From Eopsaltria australis (taxonomy: Eukaryota > Chordata > Aves > Passeriformes > Petroicidae): 64,000 nucleotides of DNA. The position numbers were made by a program, and so were the translations under genes. Positions 1 through 25,744 of the stretch are shown here, one piece after another; the first letter of the stretch is position 1, and the number at the start of each line of letters is the position of its first letter. The notes beneath the pieces were generated by a model that was given only the letters and a program-made list of their open reading frames with translations, was not told the origin of the DNA and ran no database searches. The stretch is taken from contig JAVTVJ010000220.1 of NCBI GenBank assembly GCA_034509425.1, positions 372,001 through 436,000 of the forward strand, written 5' to 3'.

Positions 1-3000
1 GCTCCCGCAGCCGCGGCTGCCCCTGGATATCCCCTGGTGCTCCGGTAATCGGTGCCTCCGGGCTGCCGTGCCCAGCGGGAGGGATGCAAAGGGCATTGGA
101 GCCTGGGCTGGGATAACCGGGAGGGCTGAGGGCTGGAAGGAGGGCTGGCACACCGTGCTGAGCTCAGGCTGGCAGCAGCGCGCTCCCACACGCGATCGCA
201 CAGTCCCCTCTAGTGGATATTCCTCTTCCATCCACACGGATCTCCTGCCCGCACTGCCCTGGCACCCCAGGGCTTCAAAGCCTGGCCCCAGCAGTGACTC
301 TAGGGCACCATCCTGCCCCTCTCCTGAAGCTGGGCACGGTGGCAGGAGCAAAGCCCCGTCCAGCTGCCTCCAGCTGGTCCATCGCTTCCTGCCCCTCCTG
401 CGTATTTGGGTGACTCATCCTCCCCCCAGCCCGTCCCCTGCCCTGGCTCTGTCCCACACCACCCGCTGCCCTTGCGTCAGGGCTGGCCCTGCTTGGCCCC
501 TGCATTCCTGGCTCTCCCCTCCGCTGGGATTTCACACCGCTCGGAGTTATTTGGGCAGTGGCCAGCAGGAGAACGAGCTAATGAGCACCCGCGTGGCGGC
601 TGCTTCCGAGCATCCTGGGGAGAGCATCGCTTGCTCCCGCCCTGCCAGGGCCTGCTGCCGTGCTCCAGCTTGGACTGGGATGCTCTCAGGTGGGAATCCC
701 CTGAGGGTGCTTGTGCCTTTGTCCAGCAGCTCCTGCCCATGGGAAGGGTGCAAAGGCTCCCCCCAGGGCACTACCATCTCCTTACCCCTCCTCTCTGCCT
801 CTGCCTGCTTTGGAAACTGCTTATCACGTGGAATATCTGTGATATCTGCAACCTGAGTGTGGAAGAGCAGACCAGGAGTTCATGCTCCATCAGGATGCAG
901 TCCCTCCAAGTTTTCCCATCTTCTACTGGAAACGTGTGCCCCTGGTCCCGGTGCCACCATCCAAAAGTTTCAGCTCAGGGCAGAGCTGATGTCAAACCCT
1001 CTGCCTCCCTCCCTGGACCAGGGAAGGAGGCAGATGTCTCCTCTGGGGAGCTGGGACCTGCAGTAAAGGGTGAGGGTAGTGGGGATGGAGGTGCTGTGGT
1101 CCAACACTTGCTGCCAGGAAGCCCCAAAAACAGCTGGAAAGGCAGAGAGGTGCTTGTTGCTCAAACAAGCCCTGGAACAGCTTTATGGGCCCCACAGCAG
1201 CATCCTGGGGAGGGTACACCCAGTTCAGGCCGTGCTGTTTGAGCTGGCAGCAGAATCACCTTGTCCCCATGCTGGCCAGAAGCCCCTTGGTGTCCCAGCT
1301 CCAGCAGGACTGCACCCCAGCTCACAGATGTGATCCTGGTAACACCTTGTGTCATGTCCTGGAGCACGCCATTGCAACAAGCACACAATCCAGTTCTGTC
1401 CTTTGATTCTGATTTTCCCAGCCCTGCTGGGGTGGTCCCACAGTCCTCCCTCCCTGCCCCTGGCCCCGTGTGTCCAGCTGGGCTATGGCATTGCTCACAG
1501 CATGCAGGTGCTGGTCAGGCACAGGGATCCTCATGGCACAGCCCCACAGCACCAGGGGAGTCCATGGACACCTCACAGCCTGGGTGTGAGGATGTGGGAT
1601 AACGGGGCAGAAGCCCTGTGGCCCAACAGGACTCACACTTCACAGCTTTATTTACTATAAAAGATCTTCAGGAAGATGAACTCTACCCAAAACCACCCCA
1701 TGGCTTTATTTCTGCCCACAGGCACTGTGCCTAACAGGGTGATGGCACTGCCAGGGCAGCAGGGCTGGTTCCAGATTTTCTGGACAAGGGGACATTCCCA
1801 GACCTGGGGGTGAACCCCCTATCCCACAGAGCCACGGCTGGGAAACTGCAAACCCCAAACTCCATTTCTAGGCAGCTGGATGCCAAACAACTCAGTGTTT
1901 ATTGCAGTGCTCCTCATTTATAGATGTACATTCAAAAATAAAAGCTCTGTGTCTCTCAGCTGGACACAGACAGGCTCGAAGGATGAGAGGGCCGATCTGT
2001 CGGCGATGCAGTCACCTCCCAGTCCCAAGTGTGGCAGCAAACAGTCCAGCCACCAGCTCAGGATCTCTGTGCATCGAGCTGGAGCCTCAGGCATGAGAAA
2101 CTCCAGCTCTGCTTTCAAGTATATTTGGTGTGAATGCACATGGTCTCTCTGGCATCACATCTCACCACAGGGAAAAGAACTGCTGGTCCCAGAGAGCCAC
2201 ATCCCTCAGGTCCACCCCAGCTTCGGGGGAAGATGACAGGTTTGGGCAGCTGCTGGAGCCATGTGCCAGCTTGTTTTGGCTCAGTGAGCAGGGAGAAGGC
2301 TCTGGGGAGCTCGGGCAGCTCATATTTACATGGTACCATTGGGAAAAAACCAGCTTGGACCCCATGAAGTCGCCCTGGATGCACAGAGGGGCCAACAGCT
2401 GGTGGGGGTGTGGTGGAGCCGAGGGGTTCCTGATGTTCAGCAGCTGCAGCACCTGCCCATGGTGCTCCCACGCTGTCCCAGCTCCCAGCCTGCAAACCCT
2501 CCAGCCAAGGCAGCTCTCAGCCAGAAGGATGCACCTCAGGCAGCTGCACATCCCAAACAGACCCCCCAAACCAAATCCACCACCCAGAGAAGCACACAGT
2601 GGTTTAAACAGGAAAAAAAATTAAAAATAAAAAAAAAACAAAGAAAAGAAGATGCTTGTGGTATGTAAGTCCCACTGCCCTGGGCCAACCATGCCAACTT
2701 TGTAAACTCCCCCCATCCCAAGAAACAGGGCAAGCCCCAAGTCAGCAGAGGCCCCATCCCTGGCCCTGCAGCACCCAGGGAAGGCACAGGTTCCAAAGCA
2801 CCAACTCCAGAACCTCTCCAGGTCCTGGATACGGGAGGGGTCTGGCTGCCACTGCTGAATTAGGATATTTGTTGGTTATGCAGCTTTAAGTTCATGTACT
2901 TTCATTGATGGGGGCCCACAGGAGAGGGGAGAGGCAAACCAAAGGTGTGAGCAAGGAATGCAGGGTGGCAAACCCTGGCCAAGCCCTGGCTACCACCTCT

Positions 3001-3738
3001 GCCAGTGGGGTTACGTGTCCAAGTGGGGAATTTCTCCCCTGTAGCCAGCAAGTCCTTGGGCCAGGAGGGCGGTGGGATCCTGGACAGCGTGGGGACACAC
3101 AGCAGCGGGGGCCAATGGCTCTGTGGTGTCAGCAGTGACACACCCTGCTCATCCCTGGGGCTTTGCCTGGGGTGGGCCAGCACCAGCTCCCACTTGGGAC
3201 AGCTGGGCTGTGGCTGCCCTGTGGCAGTGCCACAGGCAGGGAGGGGATGCCAGGCTCTCCCAGCAGCTGGGATTTCTCTGAGGCTGGGAGGAGCAGTAGC
3301 AGCAGCTGCTTTCTCGTGCCAGACAGGTCGCTGAAGTTCAAGGCTGGACTGATGCAGGCTGGGTGAAGCAGGAATGAGCCAAACAAGGGTGGAAGAGGCT
3401 GTGGACACAGCTATGCCAAAAGCATCCCTCTTGGAGCTGCCCCTTGGTCCAAACCCTCCCTTTTTGGTGGCCAACTGCAGCTTCCCAGCAGCGCTGGCTG
3501 CTCCCAGAGATCTGCAGCCCCAGCACTGTCCCCTGGCAGAGGTGGCTGGTACAGCTGTGTGTGCTGTGACCCCTTTGTGCCAGCCAGGCACTGAACACCT
3601 CTCAGCAGGGGCCCAGAACCAGGGGATTGGGGCTGGCAGCACGCTCTGTCCCCAGACATCCAGGGCTGGGAGCGTGGTGGAGCTGCAGAACAAACTGACC
3701 CCGTGACAGAGCTCATGGGCACCTCTCATGGCCTCCTC
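1..3738. other. Intergenic sequence, no recognisable gene
   Basis: This GC-rich stretch has many open frames but none resembles a known protein, and the frames overlap on both strands as expected for low-stop GC-rich DNA. AATAAA-type signals are present on the minus strand (TTTATT at about 1645-1650 and 1898-1903) and on the plus strand (1937-1942), plus an A-rich tract near 2612-2650. A 3' UTR of an unseen transcript, or a long NT5M 3' UTR, is therefore possible but not shown. MED9 and RASD1, which follow NT5M in human, were looked for by protein similarity and not seen. Confidence 0.5.
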
Positions 3739-3840
3739 TGCTGGCTTTGGTCAGGGTAGAGTTAATTTTGTTCACAGTGGCTTGCATGGGGTTTTATTTT
3801 TTTATGAAGAAAATTAACTCTGCCCTGGCTGAAACCAGCA
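3739..3840. repeat. Inverted-repeat element (36-bp arms, 30-bp loop), LTR- or MITE-like
   Basis: The left arm 3739-3774 and right arm 3805-3840 are reverse complements at 30 of 36 positions, with a core reading AGAGTTAATTTT. The arm text resembles the terminal part of avian endogenous-retrovirus LTRs as I remember them, but a foldback MITE would look the same. The loop holds TTTATT at 3793-3798, an AATAAA signal for minus-strand transcripts. The structure is seen directly; the family assignment is inference. Confidence 0.6.
3793..3798 (-). terminator. NT5M: Candidate poly(A) signal of NT5M
   Basis: AATAAA on the minus strand, the first canonical signal found downstream of the NT5M stop at 4470. 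It implies a 3' UTR of roughly 690 nt. It lies in the loop of the 3739-3840 inverted repeat. Signals at 1898-1903 and 1645-1650 are more distal alternatives. Confidence 0.4.
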
Positions 3841-4469
3841 CAGCTCCCTAGCCTTTAACAGCAACGTCCCCCCAGCATCTTCCCCTGCAGAGTGTGAGAA
3901 CTGCAAGCAGCATCCGTGGATGTGCTTGTGACAATCCTCCACCACAACCTCAGTGCAGGGAGCCTGGACAGCACCTGCCTGCTCTCCCTGCCCTTCCAGC
4001 CACCCCTGTCCCCAGATCCAGGCACTCCAGGGGGAAAGACTTCCCAAGGCAGCTCCTTGGGATGAAACCCTGCAAGGGCCATAACGCAGAGGGGAGGATG
4101 GAGAGCTGGTCTGTGCCCTGCAGTGCACCAGGCAAGGGCAGTGACACGCTGAGGGTGACCTTGTCCATCAGAAATGCTGGGCTGGCCCTGTGGGGGGTAC
4201 AGAGGACCCCAGGAGCCAGTGGGAAATGCCCCCCAGCCAGGCTGTCAGGTCCACAGGCACAATCCTGCTGTTGGTCCCTTGTGGCACAGCTGGGCTGGGG
4301 TCTGTTTTTCAAGTCCAGGTGACTGTGGCGCTTCAGCTCACCCTCCCCTTCCTCTCTGCAGCAGGCACAGCATCTGTCTGTCTGTCCATCCGTGGTTCTG
4401 GCCTTCAGCAGGGCTCCACAGGGACACAGGCAGGTGGCTGCAGCCCCAGGTGGCCGTGGGGGCCGGTGT

Positions 4470-8732
<4,263 letters not shown>

Positions 8733-8750
8733 CGTGCAGGGGGGCTCCAG

Positions 8751-9150
8751 GGGCTGGGGGGCTCGGGGAAGGGGGTGGGGGGCTCAGGGAAGGGGGTTTG
8801 GGGCAGGGGTTGAGGAGAGGCTTGAGAAAGGGAATGGGGAGCTTGAGGAAGCGGATGGGATTAGAGGAAAGGAATAGGGGGCTTGAAGAAGGGGATGGGG
8901 GGCTTGGGACAGAGGATGGGGCCTTGGAACAGGGAAAAGGGGCTCGAAGAAGGGGATGGGGCTTCAGGAAGAGGATTGGGAGCTTGAGGAAGGGGATGGG
9001 GCCTCGAGGAAGCAGATGGGGAGGTTTGGGGCAGGGGACGGGGGGCTCAGAGCAGGGAACGGAGGGTTCTCCAAGCAAAGGGGGGAAGCCTCTATTAGAG
9101 CAGGGAACGGGGGGCTCTCCCAGCAAAGAGGGGAAGCCTCTATTTCAAGC
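8751..9150. repeat. G-rich minisatellite upstream of NT5M, with a 48-bp tandem duplication
   Basis: The plus strand consists of degenerate units of about 18-35 bp built on GCTTGAGGAAGGGGATGGGG-like text, rich in runs of four or more G. At its right end 9050-9097 and 9098-9145 are a clean 48-bp tandem pair with few mismatches. It begins 19 bp upstream of the NT5M start codon, so it lies in the 5' UTR or core promoter. Repeated G-runs could form quadruplexes on the non-template strand for COPS3-direction transcription, which is the template strand for NT5M; that is inference. Confidence 0.8.
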
Positions 9151-9159
9151 ACGCACCGA

Positions 9160-9560
9160 GGCAGAGAGCAGCCCTGTCAAGCGCATCCCTGTGCGGCAGG
9201 AGGAAGCAGAGGCGGGGGGGTGCAAGGGGGAGCAGAGGGGCTGCCGGGGGGCGCGGGGGGGATGCAAAGGCCCGTCCTGGCCCCCAGCGCCTCCTCGCCC
9301 TGCCCGCCCCATCCCTCCCTGGCAGCGAGCGCGGAGCGGCGGCGGCGGCGGAGCGGGGGCAGCGGGGCCGGTGGCCGGCGCGGAGCTCGCCCCGACCCGG
9401 CAGTGCAAAGCCCAGTTCCTCTTCCCGGTGCCTGCCGAGCCCGGAGCGCCGGCACCGCCTTAAAGCGGCACAAGCGCCCTGCGACAGCGCGGCGGCTCCG
9501 CGCCCGCCCGCCCGCCTTAAGGCTGCCCCAGCCCCGCTGCCCTTCCCCTCTCTCTCCCTG
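9160..9560. promoter_or_regulatory. NT5M: CpG island, presumed NT5M promoter
   Basis: GC-rich and CpG-dense, with GGCGGCGGCGG and CCGCCCGCCCGCC runs, directly upstream of the G-rich repeat. No TATA box was seen. A (CCCT)n/(CTCC)n tract follows at about 9545-9590. Assignment rests on position and composition only. Confidence 0.5.
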
Positions 9561-9697
9561 TCTCCCTCCCTCCCTCCCTCCCTCCCTGCCTCAGTTTCCC
9601 TCGCTGTCACTCTTTGGGGTACCCAGTCCCTCGCCCACTCCGTCCCCGTGCCCGTCCCTGCCTGCAGGGCACATCTGGGGACACACTAAGATGGTGA

Positions 9698-9723
9698 TTT
9701 TTTTGTTTTTGTTTTTGTTTTTG
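9698..9723. repeat. (GTTTTT)n simple repeat
   Basis: T-rich run followed by about three copies of GTTTTT between the NT5M and COPS3 CpG islands. No gene was seen in 9560-10815. Confidence 0.8.
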
Positions 9724-10314
9724 CATAAAATGCACCCGTTTCTGGCGGTTCTTGCTCCGTGTGACAACTCTGTCCCCACGCGTGACAGGAACCCTTAAAA
9801 GGCAATCCCAGGACCCCAAAGAAGCACCCACTGCGCCACGAAGGGCTCGATGATCTCAGCAGAGACACCAAAGATCTGTTCAAAAAACACTTTGGGGATT
9901 AAAATTGATGAAAAGGGGGGAGTTCTCCAAGTGACACTGACAGGATTAGGCGACCACTGAGCTGGGAAATAAAAGGTTTTGCTCGACAGCAATAATAAGG
10001 TTCCAAAATATTTAATTTTTCAAGTCCACAGGGTTTCCCGGTGGAATGTGTTGTCCTTGTTTCATAGAAAGGGCAAATTTGCTGTTGGGATTGGGTGACC
10101 CGGGGAAGGGCACGGAGGGAAGGAAGGAAGGAAGAACTGGCTGGACACGATGGTGATCTCAGCTGGGGCTGGGAGAGGAATGAATGTGTGAAGTTCAGGT
10201 CTGTGTTGTGCTTTCACTTGCACCGCAGGCGTTTTGCTTCCTGCAAGGAACGGGATTTCAACACAGCTGGATGCTCCTGACTAAGCAGGGAGGGAGGGAA
10301 TACATGCGAATTTA

Positions 10315-10480
10315 TGGCTCCCCGGGGCAGTGGTCAGGGCACCGAGCCTGACAGAGTGCAAGGAGCATTCGGATCGCGCTCAGGCGCAGGGTGGGATTGC
10401 TGTGCAGGGCCAGGAGTTGGACTGGATGATCCCTGTGGGTCCCTTCCAGCTCTGGATGCTTTACGATTCTGTGATCTCCA
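10315..10480 (+). mobile_element. CR1 LINE fragment (second subfamily type)
   Basis: It contains TTGGACTGGATGATCCCTGTGGGTCCCTTCCAGCTC-type CR1 3' text, ending in a GATTCTGTGAT-like tail (about 10465-10475). The upstream part is degenerate. It lies between NT5M and COPS3. Confidence 0.7.
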
Positions 10481-10814
10481 CTCAGGCTTCCATCATCCTC
10501 ACGGACACGGCATGACCGACACATCCCGTGCCTGCAGCAGCTCCGTGTATTAACCTGAGCGATTCAAACCCCATTCCCTGACACCACGGCCAGCATTGTA
10601 AGAAGTCAGACGACAACCACCGCCAGCGGGGACGGCAGGGATTAAACCTCCGCTGGTGCAGTGCAGCCATGCGGGTGGGCTCCACGGCAGCGGGGGGGAC
10701 CGGCCACCCGTGTCGGGATGGCCCGGTGTCACGGATGGCCGAGTGTCACCGCAGTCCCCATGTCACGGGGGTCTCTTATCACGGTGTGGCGGGGATCCCC
10801 GGTGAAACGAGGGC

Positions 10815-10900
10815 CCCGTGTCCCCGTGTCGCGGTGTCCCCGTGTCCCGGTGTCGCGGGTGTCGCGGGTGTCGCGGGTGTCGCGGGTGTCGCGGTGTCGC
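10815..10900. repeat. 9-bp minisatellite (GTGTCGCGG)n
   Basis: Five tandem copies of GTGTCGCGG at 10850-10894, flanked on the left by degenerate GTGTCCCC/GTGTCGCG units. Every unit carries two CpGs. The array ends about 35 bp before the CRE of the COPS3 promoter. Confidence 0.9.
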
Positions 10901-10934
10901 TGAAGGCCGCATGTCGCGGGGTGCTGACGCGCCG

Positions 10935-10942
10935 TGACGTCA
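10935..10942. promoter_or_regulatory. COPS3: CRE palindrome TGACGTCA
   Basis: Perfect 8-bp cAMP-response element (CREB/ATF family) about 240 bp upstream of the COPS3 ATG, in the CpG island. Sequence match only; no occupancy evidence. Confidence 0.7.
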
Positions 10943-10963
10943 CCGCCCCCCCCCCGCGAGCGC

Positions 10964-10973
10964 TGCTGAGTCA
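10964..10973 (-). promoter_or_regulatory. COPS3: Antioxidant response element-like site
   Basis: The minus strand reads TGACTCAGCA, a full match to the NRF2/small-MAF ARE core and also containing an AP-1 TGA(C/G)TCA site. It lies 20 bp from the CRE. Confidence 0.55.
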
Positions 10974-11006
10974 CGGCCCCTCCCGCGCGCCTGACGCGGG
11001 CCCGGC

Positions 11007-11022
11007 GGTTGCCGTGGCGACC
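11007..11022. promoter_or_regulatory. COPS3: X-box-like imperfect palindrome (RFX type)
   Basis: GGTTGCCGTGGCGACC closely follows the RFX X-box pattern GTTGCCATGGCAAC with two differences in the core. It lies between the ARE-like site and the TCTCGCGAGA motif. Confidence 0.5.
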
Positions 11023-11027
11023 GCGCT

Positions 11028-11037
11028 TCTCGCGAGA
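11028..11037. promoter_or_regulatory. COPS3: TCTCGCGAGA promoter motif
   Basis: Perfect copy of the palindromic CpG-island core-promoter element bound by BANP in vertebrates. It is 146 bp upstream of the COPS3 ATG, where transcription would be expected to begin. An inverted CCAAT box (ATTGG, 11095-11099) follows. Confidence 0.75.
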
Positions 11038-11183
11038 GGCGGCGGAAGCGGCGCGCGGGCGGCGGGCGGCGCGCGGCCCCCGCGGCGGGCCCTCATTGGC
11101 GGGCGGCGGGCGGCGGCTCCCGGCGCGCGCCGCTGCCCCCGCCCCGCCCCTCCGCGCGCGCGGCCGCGGCGCGAGCCGCCAAG

Positions 11184-21759
<10,576 letters not shown>

Positions 21760-21890
21760 AATTAATGTTGCTCACCACTCCGCTTTCAAGTAAAAGCTTA
21801 CGAAAGAATCACGCCTGGAACGGGGCATTGAGGAGTTCCACCAAGAGAGCAGAGAGAACTGAGCTTTGCTTTTCACCTGGACATTAAGAA

Positions 21891-21896
21891 AATAAA
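21891..21896 (+). terminator. COPS3: Proximal poly(A) signal of COPS3
   Basis: AATAAA 132 nt after the TGA stop (21757-21759), giving a short 3' UTR. Further AATAAA hexamers at 22857-22862 and 24752-24757 would serve longer forms. Between 21900 and 25740 I see no gene, only these signals, a CR1 fragment and a T/G homopolymer. Confidence 0.6.
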
Positions 21897-24830
21897 AGAA
21901 CACCCTCTCAGTACTGTATAATATCAGAAATATTCTCTGCAAAGAAAAAGGAAATCTCAAAAGAAACTTAAAAGTCTGTTGTGGATTTATTTATCTTCAG
22001 ATTAACATCGTTAATGCATTAAATAATCTACCTTTTGTTTTAAAGGGTTTGAATGTTGCTGTGTTTCTGTAGCAGTCCTTCTCTTCTGCAAAAAAAAAAA
22101 AGAAGTGTTATTCAGGGAAGAATACAAACTAGTGTTGGTTCACTTACAAGATAATTATTGGTTCATTATTCTGTATTTAAAGTTGGCTCAAAGTGCAGAT
22201 TTATCGTATGTGTGGTGGGGGCAGAGGGGTGGAGTTCAAGCAAATCATAATGTAGAGAATTTGCATATGCCCAATGTAGCTGGTGCTGTCTGTTAAATGA
22301 GGAACTAAGAACTGTTCTTCCCAAAAGGATGAGGATATCAACGTGTCCTTGTAAGGAAGTTTGCTGCAAAGTAGGAGTCATATATGGAAAACATACATGA
22401 CAGCCGTTTATGATTTTAAGTTTCTGGTACAAAATATCTGCTAATATTTGCTCTTAGATGAAATTTATTAGACCTAAACAAAAGGATATTTGGAAGAACA
22501 TTGGTGTTCTGGAGGACTCTTAGGTAGGAAGTTGTTTACACTGAAAGAAATTTAAATGTTTGTTCCTGTGCAACTGGCATGAAGGTATTCAACAGGCTGA
22601 TAGCTTCTGTGGTGGAAACCAGAATTTCTGCATGGAACATAAATAGAATTCTATACAGCTCTCAGAATCTAGGATTTTATTCAGAGATGACATGTTGAAA
22701 TGGTACCTGGTTTTTAATTTACTATTTTAAAGTTTAGAACTTTGTTATTGGATTCTTTAAAGTGCTTCACCCCTTAAATCAACGGGCTGTTTAATTTTCT
22801 GTCGTTCTCGTGTATCTGAAGACTCTCACTGTTCAAACACCTTCCTGTCAGGCAGAAATAAACCTGTCATCAAGTCAGAAAACGAGAAGCTCAGCAGCCA
22901 CTGCTTCCTACTGAAACACCTGACCAGGAGCTGCTTGCTCCTGCTACCCTGCCAGCTTGTTCCCAGGTGGGAGCTGAGCATTCCTGCCTCTTGCTGTGTG
23001 AAGTTTGTATGTGCTGAGGTCACCTGTGGTTGAAAATATTCCATTTGTGCTTCCAGTGCTGATACAGAAGTGTTGGGGTTTTCACTTAAAACTGGCATCC
23101 CAAGCCTGGCAGAGGCTCTGAGCCAGCAGGGTGCTGCTTTCTGGTGAAGAGAGGTGCCCCAGGTTGGGATTGGTGGTGAAGGATGTTTTTAAAAGTGTGA
23201 AGGTGCAGTTCAGTAGTGAACGCAGGGGAGGTCCATAGTGTGAGCAGCTCATCACTCCCTACCAGAGAGAATTCCATTGAGACAATTTTTATATCTGATC
23301 TTTAGACAAAATCTTGGTTTTTTTCATAACTCACCCTACCAGTCTTGGAACTAGAAGAGATTAATGTTTTTGAAGGCTTTTATCCTAATTAACCCTACAG
23401 TGATTTCAATGCTGAACATCACCATTTTCCTCTCTGGTGCCATGGAAGTGTTAAATGAGTAATTAGTGAAAAACAGGGTGGTTGTTACAACCACGTCTGG
23501 CACTCACAGAAGGGACTGCAAACAACTGACCACAAACCCCACCCATCCAGAAATGTGCCTGGCTCAACTCTCCTTGCCTGTGGCTCCCTTGCCAGGGCAG
23601 AATGTATTCAAGATGCTGTCATGGAGTTGAAAAAAAACCAGGAATCTCCATTTTTACACTACTCATTCATTTTAGTGAGCGTGGATTTACCTGCTGAGAG
23701 CTGCAGGATGGTTTTCCAGCTGTGGAATTAGAAGCAAACTAATCTATGCAGCTGGCAAATAGCTCGATTTTTCTCTTCTTTCTTGCCTAAAGTAGATAAA
23801 ACAAATCCATGCTCACATCAAAAGGATGGCAACAATAGCTGTGTAATAGTTTCAAGTGATATATTCCATTATATATCTGATTTTTGAGAGGGTAAATGCT
23901 TTTAAAGTAAGAGAACTCCTGAGGTTCCTTTTCTGGCATGGATAGTTGTGCTGTTAATGTCTGAATTCTGTTAGAAATTCAAAGTCAGGTCCCACCTGCA
24001 GAATCAGTAGATAAAGCATTCACCAAAAGTGCTCCAGGGAAGGGCTTTTAAGTCCCAGTTTGATAAACACACATGGTCTGGCATCTGCATGTCTTGAGAT
24101 AGCGCTGAAATTAAGTCAGATTTTTAATGAAGCAGCTCCTTCCAAGCCTTGGAACTGATTGCCTGGGCTTTGGTCAGCTGAGAGGCTTCGAGAACACTTG
24201 GGCTTTCTGGTTTTAATTTGTATTTACTGCAGGGAAGGGCTTCTGCTCCAATCTAGGAACACTGCGTGCTGTGCTGCTCCCAGCTTGGACTCTCAGGGCT
24301 CCCGTGGCTGTTTCTTCCCATCGTGCAGGGTCACAAGATGTGCCCAGGGAATACTGAGCGCATGCTTTGATATCTGACTCCGGTTTTGATGCATTTTAAT
24401 CAGCCAAGACACAAAATGCACTGCTGAAGGCAGCCTTAGATGTGCAGCTGCAGTTCACAGCCACAGGAGGGGTCTCTAGGCCAGTCACTGGGAGATTTTG
24501 AAACGTTCCTGAGAAGGAATGGTTGGAAGCTGTTTGTGTACAACCCCCACTCCTGGTTTTGAGCCCCAGTCCGTGACCTCCACTGCGTAACTCCGGCTGC
24601 CTCCTTCCTTCTCCACAGCTTCCCTGTGTGTCCCACAGCACAGCCCCAGCCCGGTGTTTGTGTTGTATAACCCAGGAAATGTTCTCCTCAAATGTGGCCA
24701 CGCTGGCCCAGGAGCTTAGTCCTAAGAAGTTGTTTAAATGTACTATTGGAAAATAAAGATAACAAACGAGTCATTCTTAGTTTGTCTTAAATGAGACTGT
24801 AGGTCTTTCGTATTTGGGTTGTTCTTAGGG

Positions 24831-24854
24831 TTTTTTTTTGGGGGGGGGGGGGGG
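24831..24854. repeat. T9-G15 homopolymer junction
   Basis: Nine T followed by fifteen G, uninterrupted, in the COPS3-FLCN spacer. The minus strand reads as poly-Pro/poly-Lys, which explains the coding-like frames there. Confidence 0.95.
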
Positions 24855-25090
24855 CATCTCTCGTTCTGGTTGCTTTTCAGGAGCTGATTTTGGCTGGCTG
24901 GGGAGGCTGCTGGTTGCCTGCTGAGTGTGGCAGTGCCCTCTGCTCCTGAGCTGTTCAAGCCCTGCTGGAGGCTTCTCAGAGCTCTCCTGAGCAATCCCGA
25001 GTAGATATAATCTTTGTGTCTTTCTTGAGGAATGCTGCTGCACGTCCTTGCCTGAGATGGGCTTTGGAATTTTGGATGGAACACTTACTC

Positions 25091-25187
25091 TGAGCAACCT
25101 GGTCTAGTGAAGGTGTCCCTGCCCGTGGCAGGGGTTGGAATGGGTTGTCCATAAGGCCCTTCCAACCCAAACCATTCTGGGATTCGT
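25091..25187 (+). mobile_element. CR1 LINE 3'-end fragment
   Basis: GAGCAACCTGGTCTAGTG, GGTGTCCCTGCCCGTGGCAG and the CCATTCTGGGATTC tail, in the COPS3-FLCN spacer. Confidence 0.85.
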
Positions 25188-25744
25188 GTCTGAGCTCTGT
25201 GTTTCTGTAATAATCCATCTTGCTGACCATCTGGCTGTTGTTTTTATCAGAGTCATAATCATTAGTCCATGTGTGCCTGCTTGGATCCAGAGGTGTGTCT
25301 TGTAGTGGTATCAGCAATAGCTGCTCTTCCTTGGGATGAAAGCACAAATTTTACTCGAATAATCTATGCTGTTACCTTCTTGAAAACTTACTGCTTTTGT
25401 TCAGATTCAGGCATTTAAAACTCAGTAAGGGGCAACTCCAAGCGGCAGGGAAGAATCTGGTACTTTATTTTCAAAGCCTAATAGTTCACGTGAAATTTGG
25501 TTTATGTTTCCGTCATAGATTCCTAGAGGTAAATAATCCTTTAATACTTAACCTTGGTACCCTGAAGAGGAACTGGAGCAGTTTAATGGGAACGAAGAGC
25601 CTGAACAGGTTTAACTTGGGCCCTTCCCGGGCCGTACCTGTGCAAACACCTCCATAGAGCTGCTCTACAAATCGGGAAACGACAACACTTGGAAGCCTTC
25701 ATGTGCCATAACCTTACATTCTAATTCTTTAAGGAATTAAGACA

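Noticed and set aside
1..3738. Search for MED9 or RASD1, the next genes in the human block
   Set aside because: No frame on either strand resembles their proteins. They are probably left of the window.
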